The translations under genes were made by a program, and so were the position numbers. Positions 1 to 7,792 of a stretch of 32,979 bases of DNA are shown one piece after another (position 1 is the first letter of the stretch; every line of letters begins with the position of its first letter). The notes beneath the pieces are model-generated. The model saw only the letters and a list, made by a program, of their open reading frames with translations, was not told the origin of the DNA and searched no databases. This DNA is from Lentilactobacillus kisonensis DSM 19906 = JCM 15041 (GTDB lineage: Bacteria; Bacillota; Bacilli; Lactobacillales; Lactobacillaceae), in assembly GCF_001434135.1 (NCBI RefSeq), contig NZ_AZEB01000027.1:1-32979 (forward strand). The letters run 5' to 3'.

Positions 1-14
1 TTTCTAACTGGATC
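1..14 (-). repeat. Possible truncated remnant of the hairpin repeat family
   Basis: Read on the minus strand, the first 14 bases give GATCCAGTTAGAAA. This equals the 5' block of the full copies at 1046 and 15757 (GATCCAG, four bases, TTAGAAA) with the four middle bases missing. The rest of any copy would lie before the window. It is very short, so chance cannot be excluded. Confidence 0.25.
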
Positions 15-35
15 TAATCTTAGATTGTTTGAATT

Positions 36-1028
36 TCAAAAAATATCAGCGTGTTTATTCAGGGTTGTCGTGTAATATGTTTTCGGGATTTGGTGGCTTT
101 TTGTGCGATGGAAACCGCTAGTCTTAGCAACAATATAAAGTGGTCGTTTTCGAGAAGCCTCAAAAATTCTGAAGAGGTAAGCTCCTATCATACCAAGTGC
201 TGATAGAACAAGGCCGACCATCAAGAAAATTGCGAAAATGGCAAAGCGAATCGCATCAAGCTTTGTAAAAGTACAAAATATTAAGTAGCCAACGCTAAAA
301 ACGATCGAGAGAGATCCGAACCAGTTAGCGAATTGAAGTGGCAGTGAAGAAAATGAGGTTACGCCATCCATTGCTAGTTTGACCATCTTGGACAGTGGAT
401 ACTTTGAGTAGCCAGTGATTCTCTCTTGGCGTTCATATGCAACATCTGTTTGCTTGAAGCCGACCCAACTAACCATCCCACGAACGAAAGGATCTGGCTC
501 GTCCATTTGACTCAATTCACGAACCACTTGCCGATCTATTAAACGAAAGTCGCCTGTATCTAAGGGAATTTTAATACTGGTTATTTTTTCTAATGTTCGA
601 TAAAAGAGGGCGGCGGATCCCTTCTTAAACCAGCTTTCACCATTCCTTGATACCCGTTTACCATAGACCACTTGGTAACCCTCGTGCCATTTATTAACCA
701 TTTCAACAATTACTGAGGGCGGGTCTTGAAGGTCAGCATCCATTACCACCACCGCATCACCGGCTGCATAACGAATTCCAGCGGTAATGGCAAGTTGATG
801 ACCGAAGTTTCTAGAGAACTGGATCAGTTTAATATTTTGATGGTATTCTTGAGAGGTGGTAATTAGCCTAGCACTTTGATCAGAGGAGCCGTCATCTACA
901 AAAATTAATTCAAAATTCTGGGACTGACTGATTGTAAATTTCTCGAGTACGTCAATTGTTTTCTCGATCCCTGCTTCCTCATTAAAAACCGGGAGCACAA
1001 TTGAAATTAATTCATCTTTTTTATCCAT
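36..1028 (-). CDS. GT2 polyprenyl-phosphate glycosyltransferase (GtrB/YkcC/DPM1-like)
   Basis: 330 aa. Predicted to move a sugar from a nucleotide donor onto undecaprenyl phosphate at the inner face of the membrane, making the lipid-linked donor for a membrane glycosyltransferase. Seen: GT-A fold start with PVFNEE near residue 13, FVDDGSSD near 43, the DAD motif at 97-99 followed by LQDPP, and two C-terminal membrane segments at about 235-290, as in GtrB/YkcC proteins. The ATG is preceded on the minus strand by AGGAGG at good spacing. It is the last gene of a minus-strand set with the GT39 and GtrA-like genes, but a hairpin repeat (1046-1168) lies between it and GT39. The family is clear; the sugar is unknown. 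The basic tail after the last membrane segment is not informative. Confidence 0.9.
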   Translation of the reverse strand: MDKKDELISIVLPVFNEEAGIEKTIDVLEKFTISQSQNFELIFVDDGSSDQSARLITTSQEYHQNIKLIQFSRNFGHQLAITAGIRYAAGDAVVVMDADLQDPPSVIVEMVNKWHEGYQVVYGKRVSRNGESWFKKGSAALFYRTLEKITSIKIPLDTGDFRLIDRQVVRELSQMDEPDPFVRGMVSWVGFKQTDVAYERQERITGYSKYPLSKMVKLAMDGVTSFSSLPLQFANWFGSLSIVFSVGYLIFCTFTKLDAIRFAIFAIFLMVGLVLSALGMIGAYLFRIFEASRKRPLYIVAKTSGFHRTKSHQIPKTYYTTTLNKHADIF

Positions 1029-1045
1029 TTGATAACCTCCTAGTA

Positions 1046-1168
1046 AAGTGAGTGGATCCAGGCGGTTAGAAACTGATGCATAAGTCTCCTTAGGCAGAAA
1101 TTCTTGGTCTTGGAAATTTTAACCAGGGTGCTTACACTCAGATTCCTGTTTCGCCGATCTGTCCTATA
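1046..1168 (+). repeat. Hairpin repeat family, copy A
   Basis: 123 bp, starting AAGTGAG and ending CTGTCCTATA, the same ends and length as copy C. Central part: TAAG at 1081-1084 pairs with CTTA at 1131-1134, followed by an imperfect stem (CCTTAGG with CCAGGG) and GAAATT with AATTTT around the loop. The outer stem GAAACTG/CAGATTC has one mismatch, and GGCG/CGCC closes it. The first 30 bases match copy B at 28 positions. It lies between the GT39 and GT2 genes and is read through in antisense by the minus-strand operon. Confidence 0.8.
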
Positions 1169-1173
1169 GTGAA

Positions 1174-3420
1174 TTATTTATAAATTGTTGATAGATCGTA
1201 TAAGGTTCCAGATGTGTTCATTCCACCCATTCCAGTAGGACGTTGCGCCTTTGTTTGACTGGAAGCATTTGGGCGACTTGATTTTTTCTGGGTAATTGGT
1301 TTTTTCAAATGTTTATTTTTTTGACCAATTACTGGTTTCATGGTGCCTTTTTTACCAGCAGCAGGGGTAGTCCCTTGACCGCCAGGATTTGAAAATCGGT
1401 GATTCCCGAGGGCCTGTGAACTAGGTTGGCCTGTTAGCCGATTGCTGGTCTTGGTGCTTGATTCTTGATACAAGTTTGTTTTGACTTTAGTAGCATGTTT
1501 TTTAATCCAGTTAACAATTGCGGAGTTGCCAGATTTGCCAGAGTCATAATAGTATTTGAGTTGGCCTGTCCGTACTAGCTGTTTAAATTCCTTGAGGGTA
1601 ATTGCTGGATCCGTTCCATTAAAGCCACCCATTGCCATCACTGCTTTGCCTGTTTTGATAATATATGGGGCGGCCGTAGTTGAATCACTAGTTGCAAACA
1701 GATATTTGGCAATCCCTTGGTTTTTCTTTAAGTAGCTAAGCATTTTTGAATTAACCTGACTATTGCCCATGCCACCACCCATGCCAGAGCCATTTTGATT
1801 AGAAGTTAATAAGGATGGCCCAGCGGTTGGGATCATAGCAGACTCTGCAGCAATTGTTGGGGTTAGCGACCACCAGGCTGGGGCAATTAGGATTGTTAAC
1901 AGCCCACTGATTAACAATGGCTTTGTAATGGGGTGAGATGCTAAGCTGACGAGGCTAACTGAAATAATGATCGCCACACCTAGTATTATCCAGGTTAACC
2001 ATGGGTAGTAAGCATGTACGTACCATGATTGCAAAGCTGCGGTCGCAACGATTGCGATTGGTAATAGATAAAATTGCCAGCTGCTTCGTCCCCTTTGATT
2101 GAATAATTGGCTGAGGGCGGTGACCCCAATTCCAAATAATGCCGCAATTGGGGGTGCCAACATGATTGTATAGTATGGGTGAAAGAAACTAGCGACACTA
2201 AAGAATCCATAGACTGGGACTAGCCAACTTGTCCAGAGAATTAATTGTTTTTGTTTATGGGTAAGGGAATACCACCTTTTCCTACGATCACGGTAAAATA
2301 CCAAGCCACCAATCAGACCAATGATTGCAAATGGTAATAGCCAACTAATCTGCGGCCCTAACGATGATTGGAAAAGTCTAAACGGACCGATTGACCCAAT
2401 ATCAAATGCGCCGCCACCGATTCCGGCTTTTCCTGGTCCTCCCTTTTGGCGTTTGCCGCCAGGAATGGCGGGGATGTTTTTGTTGCCATTTTTAACGGAC
2501 TTCATATTGGCTGGACGTTTCTGGCCCTTTGCGATGGTTGGCTGTCCCTTCTTGCTGTTCATACCACCGCCAAAAGTTCCGCCAGTTCCAGTTGTTTGGC
2601 CTAATAGCCGTTCAGTTCCGTTGTAACCAAACGCTAATTCCATCAATGAATTGGTTTGTGACCCCCCAATGTAGGGGCGATCTTTCGCTGACGTCATGTC
2701 CGTTGAAAGTGGCAATGCTAACGTGAAAATTAACAACGAGACGGTGGCAAAAGTTAATTTTTTGAGCTTTTGCTGCCACTTTTCGTTTGCTGTTAGCCAA
2801 TAGAATAAATACATCGCTGGTAGAATCATGAATGCTTGGAGCATTTTGACGTTAAAGGCGATCCCAATCAAAGCAAAACTGGTGAGGAGTGGCAACCCTT
2901 TTTTACTCTTAACTGCCTTTTCCAGCAGGAATAACCCCAACAATAGGAAGAAGATTAGTGTTGCATCCATGTTATTTGTTCTTGAATCCGCAACCACAAT
3001 GGGGGTTAAAGTCATTGCCAGCGCGGCTAAATGACCAGCTATTTTACCAAAGTAAGGCGCGACCAAGCGAAACATTAAGTAGACTGAGCCAACCCCGAAT
3101 AAGACGGATGGTAAAACGACACTCCAGCCATGGAGACCAAAGATTTTAGCGCTGATTGCCATAAACCAAAGGGCAATAGGTGGTTTATCGACTGTAATAT
3201 AGCCGGCAGGATCAAAGCTGCCATACCAAAAATTCTTGAAACTTTCAGTCATACTTTTAATTGCGGCGGTATAAAAAGCATTAGCTGACCCCGCTTTCCA
3301 TATTTGCCAACCGTAAAGAAATAATGCGAGGATTAAAATGACTGTTAAAATCCAATCGAACTTAATGTGAGTTGCTTTGGGTCTAACTTTTGAGTCAATG
3401 TTCATTTTGTTGACTGGCAT
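1174..3420 (-). CDS. GT39-family membrane glycosyltransferase (YkcB/ArnT-like)
   Basis: 748 aa multi-pass membrane enzyme. Predicted to use a polyprenyl-phosphate sugar, probably made by the GT2 neighbour, to decorate an envelope polymer or protein on the outer face. Seen: first membrane span about 23-40; the outer loop with FDPAGYITVDKPP at 69-81, where the acidic residue and DKPP are typical of YkcB-type GT39; DSRTNNMDATL at 145-155; many later spans. Two regions are unusual: a loop at about 276-338 rich in Gly, Lys, Asn and Met, and a basic, Gln/Ser/Gly-rich tail after about 650. The start ATG has GGGAGG upstream and overlaps the GtrA-like gene by 26 bases, so the two are probably translationally coupled. 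The family call is firm; the acceptor is unknown. Confidence 0.88.
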   Translation of the reverse strand: MPVNKMNIDSKVRPKATHIKFDWILTVILILALFLYGWQIWKAGSANAFYTAAIKSMTESFKNFWYGSFDPAGYITVDKPPIALWFMAISAKIFGLHGWSVVLPSVLFGVGSVYLMFRLVAPYFGKIAGHLAALAMTLTPIVVADSRTNNMDATLIFFLLLGLFLLEKAVKSKKGLPLLTSFALIGIAFNVKMLQAFMILPAMYLFYWLTANEKWQQKLKKLTFATVSLLIFTLALPLSTDMTSAKDRPYIGGSQTNSLMELAFGYNGTERLLGQTTGTGGTFGGGMNSKKGQPTIAKGQKRPANMKSVKNGNKNIPAIPGGKRQKGGPGKAGIGGGAFDIGSIGPFRLFQSSLGPQISWLLPFAIIGLIGGLVFYRDRRKRWYSLTHKQKQLILWTSWLVPVYGFFSVASFFHPYYTIMLAPPIAALFGIGVTALSQLFNQRGRSSWQFYLLPIAIVATAALQSWYVHAYYPWLTWIILGVAIIISVSLVSLASHPITKPLLISGLLTILIAPAWWSLTPTIAAESAMIPTAGPSLLTSNQNGSGMGGGMGNSQVNSKMLSYLKKNQGIAKYLFATSDSTTAAPYIIKTGKAVMAMGGFNGTDPAITLKEFKQLVRTGQLKYYYDSGKSGNSAIVNWIKKHATKVKTNLYQESSTKTSNRLTGQPSSQALGNHRFSNPGGQGTTPAAGKKGTMKPVIGQKNKHLKKPITQKKSSRPNASSQTKAQRPTGMGGMNTSGTLYDLSTIYK

Positions 3421-3868
3421 AATGATCGGCCTCCCTTAGTTGATTTGTACTGTTAAATACCCAAAATTTTGAAAGAAGAAAATTGATGGGCACGGTGATC
3501 ATTAAGCTAAGCAAGGGAATTAAATGACTCGGAACCGTCAAGGAATGGCTGGCAAAGTGAGCAATTGCTATACTAATTAACCATGTCAACAAATAAGTTC
3601 CGTAATATTTAATAATGGTTTTCTTCAAGTTAGCATGAGCTTTGAATACCCATTGATTATTTAATGACAAGCCAATTAGAGAAGTGATCCCATAGCCAAT
3701 TCCCATTGCAATGGTTGGCGTAGTTGGGCTTAGGAGCCCGATATAAATGATATAGGTTAAGCCAGTATTGAGCAGGCCGACCGTTGCAAACTTGATAAAT
3801 TGTTTTGTGCTATTGATGATTTGCGCCTCCTTTATTTGATAATGTCCCGATTTTATCGAAATAAGCAT
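3395..3868 (-). CDS. GtrA-like small membrane protein (putative lipid-sugar flippase)
   Basis: The open frame of 157 aa has four hydrophobic segments and the GtrA-type opening QFIKFATVGLLNT. GtrA proteins are thought to flip polyprenyl-phosphate sugars to the outer leaflet, which fits its place before the GT39 and GT2 genes. The start is odd. The only ATG (3868) has no Shine-Dalgarno and adds 16 residues not expected for the family. A strong AAAGGAGG at 3826-3833 lies 5 and 8 bases upstream of two successive ATC codons (3820-3818 and 3817-3815), exactly where GtrA proteins normally begin (IINSTKQF). Either the ATG is used or translation starts at AUC, giving 141 aa. There is no ATG, GTG or TTG near the Shine-Dalgarno. 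Confidence 0.82.
   Translation of the reverse strand: MLISIKSGHYQIKEAQIINSTKQFIKFATVGLLNTGLTYIIYIGLLSPTTPTIAMGIGYGITSLIGLSLNNQWVFKAHANLKKTIIKYYGTYLLTWLISIAIAHFASHSLTVPSHLIPLLSLMITVPINFLLSKFWVFNSTNQLREADHYASQQNEH
3815..3833 (-). promoter_or_regulatory. Strong ribosome binding site facing AUC codons
   Basis: On the minus strand the sequence reads AAAGGAGG, then CGCAA, then ATC ATC AAT AGC in the GtrA frame. A consensus Shine-Dalgarno with 5 or 8 base spacing has no standard start codon to serve, which suggests a rare AUC start or a mutated ATG. Confidence 0.6.
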
Positions 3869-3915
3869 AAGCTAAGCTTAAAATTTGGATTTCGCTAAAA
3901 CTTTGTCTATTTTAG

Positions 3916-3944
3916 TTGACGAGGTTACAAAAACCATTTACTTT
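3916..3944 (+). promoter_or_regulatory. Predicted promoter of the two-component system
   Basis: TTGACG at 3916-3921, a 17-base spacer, and TACTTT at 3939-3944. The transcript would start about 25 bases before the response regulator ATG, which has GAGGAGG upstream. The same short region must also hold the promoter of the divergent glycosylation module. Confidence 0.6.
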
Positions 3945-3975
3945 AAATACAGTAGATAAATGAGGAGGTACCAAA

Positions 3976-4668
3976 ATGAAAGACCTTCATATTTTGATTG
4001 TTGAAGACGATGAAGAACTTGCTAAAAGCCTCCAGTTATTTCTTGGGGATGTTGCTCAAACAACCGTTTCCCACGATGGCTTTGAAGGCCAGATGTTGGG
4101 TCAAGAGGGGATTTATGATTTGGTTGTTTTGGACCTGATGCTTCCTCAAGTAAGTGGATATGATATTTTAAAGCACTGGCGAAATGAAGACCATCTGAGT
4201 ATGCCAGTGTTAATTTTGACTGCTAAGGATACTCTTGATGATAAGGTTCATGGCTTCCAATTAGGGGCAGATGATTATCTGACAAAGCCATTTCATCGAG
4301 AAGAATTGTTGATGCGGGTCAAAGCACTACTTAAACGTAGCGGTCACCTTGGTAATGATAATCAACTTGCAATGGGGCCATTTAAGGTTAATTTGAGCAG
4401 CCGAATTGTAAGCGTTAATGACAAACAATTAGAATTAAACGGCAAAGAATTTGATTTATTAGTTTACTTCATTCAAAATCCCGATACGATTATTACTAAG
4501 GATCAGATATTTGATCGTTTATGGGGGTTTGAATCCGAAACAGCGATTTCAGTTGTCGAGGTTTATATGAGCAATTTACGAAAAAAACTAAAACAAACGT
4601 CGGGGCTTCAGCCGATTAAAACACTGCGAAATGTTGGTTATATGTTTGAAACGGAGGCATTGGATTGA
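3976..4668 (+). CDS. OmpR/PhoB-family response regulator
   Basis: 230 aa. DNA-binding regulator phosphorylated by the kinase encoded next. Seen: receiver domain at 1-120 with acidic pocket E10-D11-D12, phospho-acceptor D53 (VVLDLMLP), T82 and K104 (TKPF); winged-helix domain at about 130-228 with NGKEFDLLVYF and the recognition-helix region VVEVYMSNLRKKL, ending in the usual RNVGYMF. The ATG has GAGGAGG at good spacing. Its stop codon overlaps the kinase start. It is transcribed away from the GtrA/GT39/GT2 module; control of that module is a reasonable inference from position only. Family certain, signal unknown. Confidence 0.95.
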   Translation: MKDLHILIVEDDEELAKSLQLFLGDVAQTTVSHDGFEGQMLGQEGIYDLVVLDLMLPQVSGYDILKHWRNEDHLSMPVLILTAKDTLDDKVHGFQLGADDYLTKPFHREELLMRVKALLKRSGHLGNDNQLAMGPFKVNLSSRIVSVNDKQLELNGKEFDLLVYFIQNPDTIITKDQIFDRLWGFESETAISVVEVYMSNLRKKLKQTSGLQPIKTLRNVGYMFETEALD

Positions 4669-6014
4669 AAAACGGCGACCCACAGCAAAAACAGCAGCTC
4701 TCATTATTTGTTAAGGAATTAGTTGGGTTTGCATTATTGTTCATGGTACTTGGACTTGTCGTTAATTTTTTCTTTCATCAGTCAATTTATAAAAATATTG
4801 ATCATGGCCTCATTACCCAAAAGCAAGTTGTTTTAAATAATAAAAAGCAGCCAAGCTTCCGAACGGATAACGGTAGCGTAACGCCAAACGTTACGACACC
4901 AAATAATGGTGACACGCCTTTTAGAACGAATATTTTGGTGTTTAATAAACGAGGGCAAATCATTAACGCCCAGATGCTTGGTAACCGAATTTATAATTTG
5001 TTTATCAATACGCGGCTGGACCGAACACAGGTTAACAAGGTTCGAGAAGTCACCCTGATGTCGACTGATAATACGCTACATTATTTTCGGTCACTCCTAA
5101 TCAAGGTTCCCAAGTCAAATACAAATCCAATGTATGCTGGGAACTATGTTTTAATATTAGAAAACATTGATACTGATTTACTCGCAATCAATAGTTTCAG
5201 GCGCTCGCTATTAATAACCTTGATTTTATTTTGGATCTTAGCGATTGGCATTGCCTATTACTTGTCTAGGTCCAGTATGAAACCAATTATGAAATCTTGG
5301 CAGCGCCAACGCCAGTTTAGTGCCAACGCCGCTCATGAATTGCGGACGCCGTTGACAGTCATTCAAAATCAGATGGAGTATATGCTTACCAAACCAAAAG
5401 AGCGGGTAGTTGATCAAGTAGATGCTATTTCGACATCACTCGACGAAGTCCGCCATCTTCAGACGTTAACAAATCGCTTATTAATGTTAGCGCGATCCGA
5501 TGCTGGCAAGATTGAAATTAATCGTCAGCAAGTTGATTTAGTTCCGTGGTTTGATCAGATTTTAAAGCCATACACGGAAATTGCTGCAAGTCAACGAAAA
5601 TCGCTGGCTGAATACCTTCAAGCAGCTGGAGCAGGTTGGTTTGACGCAGATTTAATTCGCCAGTTACTCATTATACTATTAGATAACGCCATTAAGTACA
5701 CACCAGAAGGGGGAACGGTGACCGTTGGAACGAGCCGTGTTCGGGATAAATTAACGATTGAAGTTTCCGATACTGGTGCTGGAATTGCGGACGAAGATAA
5801 GAAACGGGTCTTTGACCGCTTTTACCGTTCTGACAAATCCAGAAACGCTAAAACTGGCGGTAATGGCCTCGGCCTGGCAATCGCAAACTGGATTGTGAGC
5901 CAGCATCATGGAACAATTATGGTTAAGGACAATCATCCCAAAGGTTCAGTGTTTGTCGTAACCATTAATATTCGAAATCAGGCTGGTGGCACCGATAAAC
6001 CCAAAGTATCATAG
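4665..6014 (+). CDS. Sensor histidine kinase of the OmpR-paired class (CiaH-like layout)
   Basis: 449 aa, TTG start overlapping the regulator stop, with GGAGG 7 bases upstream. Seen: membrane spans at about 18-38 and 181-200 enclosing an outer sensor region of about 140 residues rich in Asn and Thr; no clear HAMP domain; H-box SANAAHELRTPL with H224; N-box LLDNAIKYTPEGG; G1 DTGAGIAD; G2 GGNGLGLAIA. It senses something outside the cell and phosphorylates the upstream regulator. The layout resembles CiaH-type kinases of streptococci, but orthology cannot be claimed from this. The gene ends just before a strong bidirectional terminator. Confidence 0.94.
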   Translation: MKNGDPQQKQQLSLFVKELVGFALLFMVLGLVVNFFFHQSIYKNIDHGLITQKQVVLNNKKQPSFRTDNGSVTPNVTTPNNGDTPFRTNILVFNKRGQIINAQMLGNRIYNLFINTRLDRTQVNKVREVTLMSTDNTLHYFRSLLIKVPKSNTNPMYAGNYVLILENIDTDLLAINSFRRSLLITLILFWILAIGIAYYLSRSSMKPIMKSWQRQRQFSANAAHELRTPLTVIQNQMEYMLTKPKERVVDQVDAISTSLDEVRHLQTLTNRLLMLARSDAGKIEINRQQVDLVPWFDQILKPYTEIAASQRKSLAEYLQAAGAGWFDADLIRQLLIILLDNAIKYTPEGGTVTVGTSRVRDKLTIEVSDTGAGIADEDKKRVFDRFYRSDKSRNAKTGGNGLGLAIANWIVSQHHGTIMVKDNHPKGSVFVVTINIRNQAGGTDKPKVS

Positions 6015-6023
6015 TTTAAAATC

Positions 6024-6071
6024 AAAAACTCGTAAAATCAGTGGTTAGATCAACTGATTTTACGAGTTTTT
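6024..6071. terminator. Bidirectional rho-independent terminator
   Basis: A perfect 19-bp stem (6024-6042 with 6053-6071) around a 10-base loop, with A-rich and T-rich ends on the two arms. It separates the plus-strand kinase from the converging glutamate-cysteine ligase gene and can serve both. Confidence 0.9.
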
Positions 6072-6117
6072 GGCTTCGTTATAAATTCTGTTACACGCTT
6101 ATAGAAAAGTGATTTTG

Positions 6118-7635
6118 TTACTTAGCCTGGGAGAGCCCGGGGAATAGATCATACAAATATTTGATTGGATCGGTAACGGTTAGTTTCTTCAAATAAACAA
6201 CCTGAGTCACATTATCATAAGTTAGCATCAGTAACGCCTCACCATCTTCGTCTCGAACGACGTAATAGCGAATTCCCAATTGAATGGCGTGAAAGATCAG
6301 TTGTTGTGAAGTGGCTGAAAGTCTCCCCATGATGGGCAAAAGGGCTGGGGCATTAACCCGATCGTGCTGCCACTTTTTAGCAACTTCAGTTCCAAACGTC
6401 ATCAGACTGTTGTCCTTGATGTGTGGTAAGAGCATTGCTGAGGCCGTCAATTCGGGATGCGTCATTACTTCGCTAAAATCGTCAAGTGCTTGGAGTTGTT
6501 CCGAATGGGCGTGAAGTGACTGAGCCATTTCTTTTAGCTCATCAAATATTTTGACGCCATCCGCCATTTTGAATGTTGGTTGATCCGGAGACTCCAACGC
6601 GACTTTATTGTTATCATCGAAAGCAGCCGTTAAATCTTGTTTAATAGTGGCGGGGTCAACCGGTGTCACCAACAGATACATCAGGAAAAATTTTAGGAAA
6701 TACATAGCGTGCCGACTGATGCCGTTAGGAGTAAAGGGGGTGTTATCAATAATTCGTAACTCAAGGTAAGAGATCCCCTTTGTTCGATAGTCTTTTAGAG
6801 ATTGTTGATCCCGAAGACGAACCGGTCCGTAGAATTCAGCGGTTGAATATAGGCGTTTATCGGCAATTGCGTTGGTAAGGGTATCAATATAGTTATTAAG
6901 GCTTGAATACATTGTGGCGTCAATCCGATCTTCAGGGTTGTTAACGTAGCCATAGAGACTACTACGGATACTACGGACGGGATGATCGACTAACGTGCTA
7001 ATAACGTCATTCATGTAGCCCTTTTCGGCAATGGGGCTGGCACCAAAGAGATAGGTGATAAGCCATCGATGTAAAACGATGTTTTGAGCAAGCTGAAAGT
7101 ATAACGCGTTTTTAAATTCAACTAACGATTTAAATTTGTCCTCATAGTGCGTGTAAAGTCGGTTGATTACAGGTTCTGGAATGCTGAAATTGAGGTGAAC
7201 GCCGGTCACAAGTTTACGAGAAATGCCATACTTTTTGGTTAAATAATCTCGATATTCCTGATACTTTGGCCGGCCAAAATGAGTTTTGATGAAGTCAGTA
7301 TCACCACTTATCAGAGCAGGGGGCATACTTAACGGCCAAATAAATTCGTCATCTTTGATTGAGCGGTGAAGGACTGTTTGTAGTATGTCCAGCTGATTTA
7401 AGACGCCACCAATAGTGGGATTGGGGTCAGTAATTAATTCACTCATCGATTCTGAAAAGTCGGATTGTAAGTAGGGATGATAGCTCCTAGATCCCAAATT
7501 TTGTGGATAAGGCTTTCGGCTTAAACGGCCTTCGTTATTAATTCGATGTTCTTCAACTTCCACGCCGACTAAGCTATGGTAAAGCTGCTCAGCAACGCCT
7601 TCTTCTTTTATGTAACGCAATAAATTTGTAAGCAT
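6118..7635 (-). CDS. gshA: Glutamate-cysteine ligase (gamma-glutamylcysteine synthetase)
   Basis: 505 aa. Joins glutamate and cysteine with ATP to make gamma-glutamylcysteine, the first step of glutathione synthesis. Seen: VGVEVEEHRIN at residues 23-33, the glutamate/ATP-site opening of this family; the N-terminal half resembles the ligase part of bifunctional GshAB (GshF). The length corresponds to the ligase domain alone; there is no ATP-grasp glutathione synthetase domain here or next door. The cell may make only gamma-glutamylcysteine, or the second enzyme may be elsewhere. The ATG has GGGGGA upstream, and a TATAAT (7669-7674, minus) precedes it. It is monocistronic, with its own promoter and a shared terminator. 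Confidence 0.85.
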   Translation of the reverse strand: MLTNLLRYIKEEGVAEQLYHSLVGVEVEEHRINNEGRLSRKPYPQNLGSRSYHPYLQSDFSESMSELITDPNPTIGGVLNQLDILQTVLHRSIKDDEFIWPLSMPPALISGDTDFIKTHFGRPKYQEYRDYLTKKYGISRKLVTGVHLNFSIPEPVINRLYTHYEDKFKSLVEFKNALYFQLAQNIVLHRWLITYLFGASPIAEKGYMNDVISTLVDHPVRSIRSSLYGYVNNPEDRIDATMYSSLNNYIDTLTNAIADKRLYSTAEFYGPVRLRDQQSLKDYRTKGISYLELRIIDNTPFTPNGISRHAMYFLKFFLMYLLVTPVDPATIKQDLTAAFDDNNKVALESPDQPTFKMADGVKIFDELKEMAQSLHAHSEQLQALDDFSEVMTHPELTASAMLLPHIKDNSLMTFGTEVAKKWQHDRVNAPALLPIMGRLSATSQQLIFHAIQLGIRYYVVRDEDGEALLMLTYDNVTQVVYLKKLTVTDPIKYLYDLFPGLSQAK

Positions 7636-7668
7636 CAGGAGTCCCCCAACCAGATTGATTTATTCATA

Positions 7669-7674
7669 ATTATA
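7669..7674 (-). promoter_or_regulatory. Predicted -10 element of gshA
   Basis: A perfect TATAAT on the minus strand about 33 bases before the gshA ATG. The -35 region is weak (TGTTAA at 16-base spacing), so only the -10 is called. Confidence 0.5.
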
Positions 7675-7792
7675 ACTAAAATTTCCTTAATTAACAGGAT
7701 TGCCGCTCAATTCACTGAAAACTTCGTTATTTCGTAACTTTTTTCAAAATAGCCTGATCAGTTTACGTAATTAATAGTTGGAGGGTGATGAG

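Noticed and set aside
1046-1168. Rho-independent terminator within the GT39/GT2 operon
   Set aside because: The hairpin has no T-run after it on either strand; it is better explained as a member of the repeat family.
2321-2626. Open frame of 101 codons antisense to the GT39 gene
   Set aside because: It is open only because the opposite strand codes a Gly/Lys/Asn-rich loop; the product is Pro-rich without family features and has no ribosome site.
7740-7792. ComX-type (CIN) box upstream of coiA
   Set aside because: TTACGTAAT is present but does not match the known TACGAATA-type box well enough.
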